A DNA stretch of 64,000 bases from contig JAFGHX010000279.1 in the NCBI GenBank assembly GCA_016929905.1, positions 22,328-86,327 of the forward strand, read 5' to 3'. Source of the DNA: Kiritimatiellia bacterium (lineage in GTDB: Bacteria; Verrucomicrobiota; Kiritimatiellia; JAFGHX01). The notes beneath the pieces were generated by a model. It saw nothing but the letters and a program-made list of their open reading frames with translations, was not told where the DNA came from and did no database searches. Shown piece after piece: positions 8,296-15,878 of the stretch (its first letter is position 1; each line of letters opens with the position of its first letter). A program made the translations under genes and the position numbers.

Positions 8296-9852
8296 ATGAC
8301 AGCGCAGCAAATGACAGCGCAGCAGACGACAGCGCAGCAAACGACGGCCGGCCGGGCCCTTTCGCGGCGGCTGCGCCGGTGGGGTGTGCTTCTGTTGTTT
8401 GTGCTGCTGTTGTGCCTGGGCTTGCTGGGCGGAGACCGGCTCGGAGAGGAAGCGGTGGTGCGCGAGGGGATCTGCCGCGCGCTCACGGCCAATACGACGG
8501 CCGGGCGGCAGGCGCTGGTCTGTTCGGCGTGGTGGGCGCCGTTTCCGACGCTGGTCGGGCTTGTCCCGGCTGCCGTGCTTGGCACCGACGAGACGATGGG
8601 CGTCTCCTCGTTGCTCGTCGGCGCCGCGTTCGGCGCCGCCGTGTTGCTCCTGTTTCACGGCATGCTGCGGCGTTGGGAACTCGGCGCGGGACGCATCGTG
8701 CTGACCGCCGCGTTGGCGGCCAGTCCCGGCTTCCTGCAAGCCTGTTGCGACGGATCCTCGATCCTGCTCGCGGGTTTCCTGGCTCTGCTCACGGCCTGCG
8801 GGCTCCTGCTCTGGGCGCGCCACATGCGGCTGCGGTTCCTCGTCATGCTCGCCGTCGGCGCTGCGCTCACGCTGCTGAGCAGCCTCGATATGGCCGTGTG
8901 GCTCGCGTTCGCGTTCCTGCTGCTCATCGCCGGCCAGGTGTTCGGCGCCGACAGCCGCGCTCAGACGGAAGCCGTGCTCATCGTGGCGCTTGCGCCTGCC
9001 GTCTACGCGGCCGGTGTCTGGCTCCTGCTGAACTGGTTGATTATGGGCGATGCTCTCTACTTCCTGCGCTGGCTCCGTTTTGCCGGGCCGCAGGCGGGGA
9101 CCGTGAGCCTGGCCCAGGCCGGCGCCGCGGCGCCGTACGCGCTCGGCGCCGTGCTCGGCGCGGGCGTGTTCCTGTTCGCCGCGTTTCGGAAGGACCCGGC
9201 CGGCTGCACGTTGGGGTTGCTCGCGCTCGCCTGTCCCGTCACGGCGGTCGTGCTCGCGTCCGGCCGGTACCTGCTCGGCGGATCGCCGGCCCCGTTCTGC
9301 TCGGTCCTGCTCGGGTTGCTCGGTGTGGGATACAGCATCGGGCGCAGCGCCGCCAGGGGGCACCGGCGGCTGTTTGGGACGGCGCTGCTGGCTGTTGTCG
9401 TGACGGGCTTGTCCTACACCCATCCCGGCGCGCCGGAATTCGCGGCCCCGGACCGCGGCGCGCGCGACAGGGCCCGGGCCGTTGCCGGCGCCGTGCAGGC
9501 GAGCGTGCGCCGCCACGTACTGCGCCGGTCGCCTTGCGCAAAGGTGTTCGTCTGCGGGTACGGGAGTTTCAGCCTGGTCGGCTCCCGGGAAGACCCCCTC
9601 TTCCTCCATGCGCTTGACTTCAATCTGAACAAGGCGCTGCAGGACTATCCCGGCCATACACTCTACGTGCTCGTCCAGCGCCCCGCCGGACGCGCCGGAA
9701 TGGACAGTATCCACTGGCAGGCTCCCGGCTTGTTTGTGCTCGGCTCTCAGGCTATGCTGTACGACAACGATTGGGGGCCCTGGCGCCTGTTCGAAGTGTT
9801 CGCGCCGCCCGCGCCGGCCGCACCGCCCGCACCGGCGAGCCGTGCCCCGTGA
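8296..9852 (+). CDS. multi-pass membrane protein, possible GT-C-type transferase
   Basis: 518 residues with roughly nine to eleven hydrophobic helices from about 30 to 375, followed by a soluble C-terminal domain of about 140 residues. An EEAVVREG stretch in the first loop resembles the acidic loop of GT-C enzymes, but I see no diagnostic motif, so the class is inference. Codons 1-20 are a 15-bp direct repeat (ATGACAGCGCAGCAA and variants at 8296, 8311, 8326, 8341) encoding MTAQQ-type pentapeptides, so two in-frame ATGs are possible starts. There is no clear ribosome-binding site. It lies 83 nt after the GT2 gene on the same strand and may belong to the same glycan pathway. Confidence 0.6.
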   Translation: MTAQQMTAQQTTAQQTTAGRALSRRLRRWGVLLLFVLLLCLGLLGGDRLGEEAVVREGICRALTANTTAGRQALVCSAWWAPFPTLVGLVPAAVLGTDETMGVSSLLVGAAFGAAVLLLFHGMLRRWELGAGRIVLTAALAASPGFLQACCDGSSILLAGFLALLTACGLLLWARHMRLRFLVMLAVGAALTLLSSLDMAVWLAFAFLLLIAGQVFGADSRAQTEAVLIVALAPAVYAAGVWLLLNWLIMGDALYFLRWLRFAGPQAGTVSLAQAGAAAPYALGAVLGAGVFLFAAFRKDPAGCTLGLLALACPVTAVVLASGRYLLGGSPAPFCSVLLGLLGVGYSIGRSAARGHRRLFGTALLAVVVTGLSYTHPGAPEFAAPDRGARDRARAVAGAVQASVRRHVLRRSPCAKVFVCGYGSFSLVGSREDPLFLHALDFNLNKALQDYPGHTLYVLVQRPAGRAGMDSIHWQAPGLFVLGSQAMLYDNDWGPWRLFEVFAPPAPAAPPAPASRAP

Positions 9853-9861
9853 GGCCGGACG

Positions 9862-9938
9862 GGAGGAAGAATGGAAGATGTGGAAGAATGGAAGAATGGA
9901 AGAATGGAAGGGTGGAAGGGTGGAAGGGTGGAAGGGTG
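9862..9938. repeat. 8-bp minisatellite GGAAGAAT / GGAAGGGT
   Basis: After a degenerate lead-in, three GGAAGAAT units and four GGAAGGGT units fill most of the gap between the membrane protein and the coiled-coil gene. The complementary form of the same repeat is found at 15770-15862. Confidence 0.85.
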
Positions 9939-9948
9939 AGGCGGCACA

Positions 9949-10605
9949 ATGATGAAGACCGTACGCATACTCGCCGTGCTCGTGCTCGCCGTGCTGGCCG
10001 GCTGGTGCCTTTTCTTCAGGCGGCAATCCGCGCAGTGGCGCGCGGAACTTCGGGCTGAACACGAGCAGGCCGGCGCGCTGACCGAGCGCGTTGAACGCCT
10101 GACACGAGACCTGCGTGCCGAGCAGGCGCTCCGGAGTGGCCTGGAGACCGCGCTTCTGACGGAGTCGAACCGCGCAGACCGGGCGGAGGCGGCGCACAAG
10201 GAAGAGCAGGCGACCCACGATCCCTTACGGGCTCAACTCACGCGCCTGATCGAGCAGCAGAACCGCCAGGCGCAGGAACTCAGCGCCGGCAAGGAACACA
10301 GCCGCAAGCTGGCCGAATCGGTGAAACAGGCCGAGGCAGCGGAAACGGCGCTCAAAGCCGAGAAGGAGAAGCTGGTTGAGACGCTCGCCAGACTCGCGGC
10401 GGAGCAGAAGCGCCAGCAGGAGGCGGAGGCGGCGCTTCGGACCGAATTGACCGCCGAGCGTGGGCGGGTGGCGGGGCTGTCCAACGAACTCGATCGGGTA
10501 CGCACCGAGCTGGACCAGGCGCGCCAGAAGGTCGAACCCCTCCCTGCACCGCCCCTCTCCCCGCCGGACTCGACTCAGACCGCCACGCCGGACCGGACGA
10601 ACTGA
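9949..10605 (+). CDS. membrane-anchored coiled-coil protein
   Basis: 218 residues (217 if the second ATG at 9952 is used). One N-terminal helix (about 6-24, LAVLVLAVLAGWCLFF) anchors an almost uninterrupted coiled coil from about 28 to 190, rich in Glu, Ala, Arg, Gln and Lys with heptad Leu/Ala. A proline-rich tail (PLPAPPLSPPDS) follows. No enzymatic motif is visible. The topology suggests a periplasmic or cytoplasmic spacer/scaffold protein. It is the last gene of the plus-strand group before a repeat-filled, convergent boundary. Confidence 0.65.
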   Translation: MMKTVRILAVLVLAVLAGWCLFFRRQSAQWRAELRAEHEQAGALTERVERLTRDLRAEQALRSGLETALLTESNRADRAEAAHKEEQATHDPLRAQLTRLIEQQNRQAQELSAGKEHSRKLAESVKQAEAAETALKAEKEKLVETLARLAAEQKRQQEAEAALRTELTAERGRVAGLSNELDRVRTELDQARQKVEPLPAPPLSPPDSTQTATPDRTN

Positions 10606-10712
10606 GCCGGAACGGTTAGGTCGGGCGGACAGGCTGTAAGCGCCGCCTGCCCGCCGAAGCCCCGGGCGTAGGCGGGTCGTGATCTTTGTCGATCCCGCCG
10701 CTGCGGCGGGGG

Positions 10713-10781
10713 TTCTCGAGCAAGTTCTCGAGCAAGCCGCGCCCGACGACTTGTCCGCCATAGCTCGCAGAGCGACGGCGG
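10713..10781. repeat. 12-bp repeat pair and REP-like palindrome
   Basis: Two perfect copies of TTCTCGAGCAAG (10713-10736) are followed at 10755-10781 by an imperfect palindrome of the form CCGCC.TAGCTC-GCA-GAGCG.CGGCGG. Related palindromes occur at 10927-10953 and 41010-41036. Just upstream, GGGCGGACAGGC with complementary GCCTGCCCGCC (about 10622-10653) can form a hairpin that may end the coiled-coil transcript. Confidence 0.7.
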
Positions 10782-10825
10782 AAGCCAGGAGGCACGACGG
10801 CGAAGTCGGGTTTTCGAGGGAACTC

Positions 10826-11052
10826 GGGGAAGTTTCAGCAAGGCCGCCGGCGCGTTGCGCCGGATATAACGAGGTGGAAACTTGGTCTGGGGCCGTGTCG
10901 CCCATAGTAGAAGAGCCGTCCCTGGCTCGCCATAGCCCGTAGGGCGACGGCGGCTCGGCTGGCTCTTCGCCCCCCGGCTGCACGGAGTGCCGCCGGGGGC
11001 CCGGGCCTGCGGCCCGGAGGAAGCGGCGAGACGCCGCTTCTACTTTCAAGTT
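10826..11052. repeat. dispersed ~200-bp intergenic element, copy 1
   Basis: This stretch closely matches 40910-41128 in order and sequence: the GCGCCGGATATAACGAGG segment, the GTGTCGCCCATAGTAGAAGAG segment, a CGCCATAGCCCG palindrome, and an ending with GAAGCGGCG-AGA-CGCCGCTTC (11020-11040). It lies between the convergent coiled-coil and glycosidase genes, where the terminal hairpin would act as a bidirectional terminator. Confidence 0.8.
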
Positions 11053-11057
11053 TCAGG

Positions 11058-14000
11058 TCAGTCGTCTCTCTTGATCTTGAAGGCGATGTCGCGGGCGAAG
11101 GCCGGCACGTCGACGCGGAGCACGCCGCCGGCGATGGTTTGCCGCGAAGAGGCGATGACCGTCCCCTCGCGCGTGTCCCAGAACTCGACCCGCGCCTCGC
11201 CGTCCGCCAGATCCGTGACGTCCAGCGTCAGGCCGGAGGCCGCAGCCGGGCCCGCCGGGTCGACCCGTTCGAAGTCGGTTACCCGGCAGATCCAGCCGAG
11301 TCCCCATTCCCGGTTCGTGAGCAGGCGCGCGGCGAACCCGGCGGCCGTGCCGGCCGACGTGTCGCGCAGCACGGGCTTCACGGTGCGGAGCGCGGGGTCG
11401 CGCCGGTCTTCACGCGCCATGAACCGGGCAACGGCGCGGTACTTGGGGTAGAAGTTCTCTTCCTCGATGAGCTGCCACCACCAGAACAGCGGCGTGCCCC
11501 CCATCGGCAGGCAGGTGGCACTCCAGAGCGCGGCGTGCAGGGCACACTCCAGATTGCGGACGGTCGCCCCTTTCGACGTACCGCCGAACTCCGTGATCAA
11601 GACCGGCTTGCCGAACTCGGCGTTATAGTCGACCGTCTCCTCCATCAGCGTCACGATGTACAGTGCCTGCATGTCGTTGTGGTAAGCGTCCACCGGCGCC
11701 ATATCCATTTCCGCGAGCGCCACGATGTTCGTGTTCTGGTTCTTATAGCTGCCGCACACGTGCGAGGAGACCATGTGGTCGTAGGGATCAATCTCCTTGA
11801 CGTATTGCCCCATGATCCGGTGCCACTCGACCACCTCCGGGTTCTTGTAGCATTTCTTCTTGCGGTCGGAGCCGGTCAGGTCCAGTTCGCTCCACAGCTC
11901 CCAGGCGAACACGCGTGTGCTGTGGCCCCAGCGCGCCACGGTATAGCGCATGAGCTTGCGGAACGAGTCCAGCGCGCGCGAGTCGGAGAAATAGTCTTCG
12001 GGGTTCCTGAGATAGCCGCCGTTCGCGGTATAGAAGGGGTTGTGCTCCCACGACTTGTCGGAGTACGTGCTGAACTTGCCGTGGTTGTGGATCACGAGAT
12101 TGACGTACAGCCCGCTGCGCTCGGCCTGCGCGAGGACCTGGTCCAGTTCCCAGGCGTGCATCAGGTTGAATTGGCCGATCCCGTGATAGCCGCGCCATTT
12201 CGGGTTCCATTCCAGGCCGAGCGACCACGGCGCACACCAGACCTCGGCCATGGTCTCGCCGTGTTCGCGCATCGTCTGAAAATACTGCGCGTAGCTGGTG
12301 GAATCGCGCGGCCAGCGCTTGGCCCAGGGGAACTGGCGATCCATTCGCTCGTCGTACGGGGACCGCACATTGTGGCCGATCGGGAAGAAGTAGGCGCCGT
12401 TGTCGAACTCGAAACAGCGCGGGTCGCGTGCCGAGACGCGGACGAAACCGGGGTTGCGCGGCGCGGTCGCCCGCACGGTACCCGGCCCCCACGTCCCCTC
12501 GCCGCAGGCATCACGCACACGCAGCGTGTAGCGGTACTCGCCCGGGCGGTCGGGCGTGAAGCGCACGCGCCACGCGGGCGGGCCCTCCGGCAGGAGCTGC
12601 TGGCCGGTGTCGCTCCGTTCCCGGTAGTAGTCCTGTCCGTAGAAGGCGTCGACCCGCACGGCGCGGCCGTCGGGCGTCTCGAATACGGCGGCGGCGGAGA
12701 CCTGTGCGGCGTCGAACGGATCCGGGTACCGGTCGGGCAGCTCGAACGTGATCTCGATCATCTCGAAACTCGGGATGGCGGTGTGCGACAGCCGCACGTT
12801 GCGGATGGCAGGCGGAGTGTCGGGCGGCGGGGCCAGGACCCCCGTGACGCTGTGCAGCCGGCATGTGCCGCGATAGGGGGTGTCGGCAAAGACACGGATG
12901 CCCACCTGCTCGGGCTGCAGCAGCGCGCGCAGATGCCAGGCGGACTTGTGGCCGCGCGGCTCCCAGCCCCGCGCGGTTGGCGATGTGTCCACGGTGAACG
13001 AGGTGAGCTTGCCGGGCGCCAGGTAGCCGGGCAGCAGGACCTGATACCAGAACTCGTCCCAATCCTTGACGAAGACGAGCACCTGCGTCCGGGCCGGCGC
13101 GTCCGGCGGGAGCGACAGATCGAACTCGAGTGCGCCTATCTTGTGCCACGAAGACGTCGGGCCGTGCACGAAGAAGGTCGCCGGCTCGGGGAACGCAACG
13201 GGGATCTCCATGCCGGCCGGCACGGGGTCGGGTCCCGGTTCTTCAAACTCGCGGGCAAGCTGCCGGACCTCGTCCGCCGAGAGCGCCGTCCTGTAAATCT
13301 TCAACTCGTCGATGACGCCTTTTCCGGAACTGTAGCCCCACCCGCCGACAAGCAGGGCGGCGCCGGTGTCCGGCATCGCCGCGTACTGGCCCTGTGCCTC
13401 GTCGCTGCACGCGAGCGGCTCGCCGTCGCGGTAGAGAACCACGCTGTTGCTCGCGGCCGCCCCGTCGTAGGTCACCGCGTAGAAGTGCCACGCCCCCTCG
13501 TCCGTCGTGACCGGCGCGCTGCGCCACATCCGCGTGTCGAGCCCCGAGCCCGCGTAGAGACGGAAGATGAGCCGGTCGGAATAATCCGTCGCAAACCGCC
13601 ACTCGCGGTGGTAGCCCTTGCCCGCGATGCGGAAACTGGTCGCATCCTTGAACTTGACCCACGCCGCCACGGTGAACGGCGCGTCGCGCTGCCCGTTCCC
13701 GAACGAGAGGTGCGGCGCGTCCTCGAATTGCACGTAATCGCCGACGCCGTCGAAAATGCAGGCCCCGCCGGAAACGCCGTCCGGCCGCCAGGCGACCCCT
13801 TTCTTCCGCGTGCCGTGATGCGCGTAGGGGGAACTGTCCCAGACGAGGTCCGCATGCCGCCGGCCCGCACTCGAGAAGTCCAGCGGAATACGCGCGGGGC
13901 CCGTGCCGGGCTCTCCCGGCAGGGCGCTCGGGTCCAGCCGCGCTGCGCCTTTGTCGAAATGCAGGTTCAGCACCGCATGCTCGGGCCGGACACGGGTGTC

Positions 14001-14090
14001 GGCCGGCACCGGCGGCCCGGCGCGCAGGGCCAGGCTCGATGCGAGAGGCACGAGCAGGATATACAGTATGGATCTGGCCGCCATTCTCAT
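11058..14090 (-). CDS. secreted LamG / DUF5060 / GH5-like glycoside hydrolase
   Basis: 1010 residues from the ATG at 14090, which begins a signal peptide (AARSILYILLVPLASSLALR). A LamG/concanavalin-like domain (about 40-225) contains the FDGVGDYV and FTVAAWVKF hallmarks. A beta-sandwich region follows, then a DUF5060-type domain (about 425-530; ITFELPDRYPDPF and VRFTPDRPGEYRYTLRV), and a TIM-barrel catalytic domain from about 545. Candidate catalytic residues are Glu in WELWSELDL, where the usual NE is SE, and Glu in LITEFGG. DUF5060/DUF4038 enzymes cleave plant, algal or host polysaccharides. The final ~90 residues form a beta-sandwich that may bind carbohydrate. The upstream frame extension (51 codons) carries no signal and overlaps repeats. 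Confidence 0.8.
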   Translation of the reverse strand: MRMAARSILYILLVPLASSLALRAGPPVPADTRVRPEHAVLNLHFDKGAARLDPSALPGEPGTGPARIPLDFSSAGRRHADLVWDSSPYAHHGTRKKGVAWRPDGVSGGACIFDGVGDYVQFEDAPHLSFGNGQRDAPFTVAAWVKFKDATSFRIAGKGYHREWRFATDYSDRLIFRLYAGSGLDTRMWRSAPVTTDEGAWHFYAVTYDGAAASNSVVLYRDGEPLACSDEAQGQYAAMPDTGAALLVGGWGYSSGKGVIDELKIYRTALSADEVRQLAREFEEPGPDPVPAGMEIPVAFPEPATFFVHGPTSSWHKIGALEFDLSLPPDAPARTQVLVFVKDWDEFWYQVLLPGYLAPGKLTSFTVDTSPTARGWEPRGHKSAWHLRALLQPEQVGIRVFADTPYRGTCRLHSVTGVLAPPPDTPPAIRNVRLSHTAIPSFEMIEITFELPDRYPDPFDAAQVSAAAVFETPDGRAVRVDAFYGQDYYRERSDTGQQLLPEGPPAWRVRFTPDRPGEYRYTLRVRDACGEGTWGPGTVRATAPRNPGFVRVSARDPRCFEFDNGAYFFPIGHNVRSPYDERMDRQFPWAKRWPRDSTSYAQYFQTMREHGETMAEVWCAPWSLGLEWNPKWRGYHGIGQFNLMHAWELDQVLAQAERSGLYVNLVIHNHGKFSTYSDKSWEHNPFYTANGGYLRNPEDYFSDSRALDSFRKLMRYTVARWGHSTRVFAWELWSELDLTGSDRKKKCYKNPEVVEWHRIMGQYVKEIDPYDHMVSSHVCGSYKNQNTNIVALAEMDMAPVDAYHNDMQALYIVTLMEETVDYNAEFGKPVLITEFGGTSKGATVRNLECALHAALWSATCLPMGGTPLFWWWQLIEEENFYPKYRAVARFMAREDRRDPALRTVKPVLRDTSAGTAAGFAARLLTNREWGLGWICRVTDFERVDPAGPAAASGLTLDVTDLADGEARVEFWDTREGTVIASSRQTIAGGVLRVDVPAFARDIAFKIKRDD

Positions 14091-14162
14091 CCGGTGTGCG
14101 TTCTCCCGCAAACCCAGCACGGCTCGCGCGCTGCCGCAGGTTGGCATCCGGCCTCCCCCCAA

Positions 14163-14340
14163 CTTGATCGAGAACTTACTCGGGAACTTGCTCGATTTCC
14201 GGCTGACCGTTGACTCTGGCATTTCGAGCGAAGCCGATCGCAACCCCAGGTTTGGCCAGGGCGATTGTACCGGTTCCCGGGCCAGCGCTTCACTCCGGGA
14301 TTTCGAGCAAGTTCGCGAGCAAGTTCTCGATCAAGTTCCC
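14163..14340. repeat. two 12-bp repeat arrays in inverted orientation
   Basis: At 14163-14196 the units read CTTGATCGAGAA, CTTACTCGGGAA, CTTGCTCGA; at 14301-14340 they read in the opposite sense (TTTCGAGCAAG, TTCGCGAGCAAG, TTCTCGATCAAG). The pair, about 105 nt apart, could fold back on itself. It occupies the upstream region of the minus-strand glycosidase gene. I see no gene in 14091-14688. Confidence 0.75.
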
Positions 14341-14488
14341 CTTATCCTGGGCCTGTGGTCTTTACCCATGCCGGTTCGCGGGTCGAATCCGCGAATCGGC
14401 CGCAATTCTCATTATGGCGTTGCGGCCCTTTGTCGTGAGCCCCGTAAGGGGCGTTCCCGGGGTAGATGGCGTGTGCGGACAGCCCTTT

Positions 14489-14536
14489 CGGCCGGAGGCC
14501 GATCAGCCTGCGGCTGAACGGGCTTGACTACAAACG
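14489..14536. repeat. double hairpin with variable loops, plus TTGACTACAAACG core
   Basis: CGGCC-GGA-GGCCG is followed immediately by CAGCC-TGC-GGCTG, then GGGCTTGACTACAAACG, the core also found in the inverted repeat at 3039-3103. The double hairpin has two further copies (44812-44840 and 54072-54101) whose stems are identical and whose 3-nt loops all differ. Confidence 0.75.
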
Positions 14537-14565
14537 GTTCTCTCCAGGTGCCGCCGGAATGAGAA

Positions 14566-14596
14566 TTGCTGGCGAATCGCCCCCCTTGCGTATTCT
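14566..14596 (+). promoter_or_regulatory. weak promoter candidate for the aldo/keto reductase
   Basis: TTGCTG (14566-14571), 19-nt spacer, TATTCT (14591-14596). It would give a ~85-nt leader to the ATG at 14689. The spacer is longer than ideal. Confidence 0.3.
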
Positions 14597-14688
14597 AGGC
14601 GTGATGGTGTATGGTGTGTCAAGACGCCAATCGCCGTTCCGTGCGGTTGACGAGACGGAGCGCGAGTAAGACGAAGAGTGGGGGGAAG

Positions 14689-15684
14689 ATGCAGTACCGG
14701 AAGCTCGGAAAGACCGATATGGACGTGTCCGCGGTCTGCCTGGGGTGCTGGGCGCTGATCGGCGGGTTCAATTGGGGGCCGCAGGACGAGCGGGATTCGG
14801 TGGCCGCGATCAAGGCGGCGCTCGAACTGGGGATCACCTTCCTGGATACGGCCCCGATGTACGGCAACGGCGCGTCGGAGGAGCTGCTCGGCAAGGTGCT
14901 GGGCGCGGACCGCGACAGGGTGACGATCGCCACGAAGGTCGGCTCGGCCGATCTGGCACCCGACGCCCTCATGCGCAGCTGCGAGGACAGCCTGCGCCGG
15001 CTGAAGACCGACCGCATTGACCTGCTGCAGGTGCACTGGCCGAGCCGCGCGGTGCCGTTCGAAGACACGTTGCGGGCGCTGCAGGCGCTCCGGGCCGCGG
15101 GCAAGGTGCGAGCTGTCGGCGTGTCCAACTTCGGCACGCGCGATCTGTCGGCCATGCTGGCCGTCGGCCGCGTCGAGACCAACCAGCTCGCCTACAGCCT
15201 GCTCTGGCGCGCCATCGAGTTCGAGGTGCAGCCGCTCTGCGTGGAACACGCGGTCGGGATCCTGTGCTACTCCTCGCTGGCGCAGGGGCTGCTGACGGGC
15301 AAGTTCAACAGCGCGGAGGATGTGCCCGCGGATCGCGCGCGGACCCGGCTGTTTTCGAAGGAGCGCCCTTCCGCACGCCACGACGAACCCGGCTGCGAGG
15401 CGGCGACCTTCGCGGCCATCGACCGGATCCGGGCCGTTTGCGCCCAACTCGGCCAGCCCATGAGCGCTGTCGCGCTGGCCTGGCTGTTGGCGCGTCCCGC
15501 GGTCACCTCGGTCATTGCCGGCGCCCGGAACGCGGAGCAGGTGCGTCAGAATGCGGAGGCCGCGCAGTTGGAATTGCCCGCCGAACTCGTCGCAGAGCTC
15601 GATGCCGCCACCGACCCGGTGAAAACGCATATCGGCGCCAACGCCGACATGTGGCAGTCCGGGGCGAAGTCGCGGATCCGGTGA
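14689..15684 (+). CDS. aldo/keto reductase
   Basis: 331 residues from the ATG at 14689, preceded by a GGGGGGAAG purine tract. A complete AKR barrel is visible: FLDTAPMYGNG contains the catalytic Asp and Tyr, IATKVG the Lys, and LLQVHWPS the active-site His (general acid context). NADPH-site features are GVSNFG and the C-terminal VIAGARNAEQVRQNAEA. The enzyme would reduce an aldehyde or ketone, often a sugar, with NADPH; the substrate is not evident. It stands alone and converges on the TolC-like gene. The sequence QLAYSLLWRAIEF is typical of the YajO/Tas-like AKR group. Confidence 0.88.
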   Translation: MQYRKLGKTDMDVSAVCLGCWALIGGFNWGPQDERDSVAAIKAALELGITFLDTAPMYGNGASEELLGKVLGADRDRVTIATKVGSADLAPDALMRSCEDSLRRLKTDRIDLLQVHWPSRAVPFEDTLRALQALRAAGKVRAVGVSNFGTRDLSAMLAVGRVETNQLAYSLLWRAIEFEVQPLCVEHAVGILCYSSLAQGLLTGKFNSAEDVPADRARTRLFSKERPSARHDEPGCEAATFAAIDRIRAVCAQLGQPMSAVALAWLLARPAVTSVIAGARNAEQVRQNAEAAQLELPAELVAELDAATDPVKTHIGANADMWQSGAKSRIR

Positions 15685-15689
15685 GGCGG

Positions 15690-15862
15690 ACGGGAAGAGC
15701 GGAAGATATGGAAGGGTGGGGGCGACGCTGAAGGCGTGAAGGTGCCTCTCATACGGGCCCGACATCCGCTCCACTCTTCCATCCTTCCATCCATCCTTCC
15801 ATCCACGCACTCTTCCATTCTTCCATTCTTCCATTTTTCCACTCTTCCATTCTGCCCTTCCC
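15690..15862. repeat. 8-bp ATTCTTCC minisatellite between convergent genes
   Basis: From about 15770 to 15862, 8-bp units ATTCTTCC/ATCCTTCC repeat with small interruptions. This is the reverse complement of the repeat at 9862-9938. A short purine-rich stretch of the opposite sense (GGAAGATATGGAAGGGTGG, about 15700) lies to the left, so the transcribed gap could fold. Confidence 0.8.
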
Positions 15863-15878
15863 CGCTCCGCTTCGCGGA

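Noticed and set aside
11139..14213. 1024-codon plus-strand frame opposite the glycosidase
   Set aside because: Low-complexity Arg/Val/Pro-rich shadow; no motif, while the minus frame has LamG, DUF5060 and the catalytic barrel.
14370..14405. tRNA T-arm-like GCGGGTCGAATCCGCG
   Set aside because: No acceptor, D- or anticodon arm around it; the stem is only a local palindrome.
15546..15842. EEWKNGRMEEWK-type peptides
   Set aside because: Translation of the 8-bp minisatellite; no start signal and no composition like a protein.
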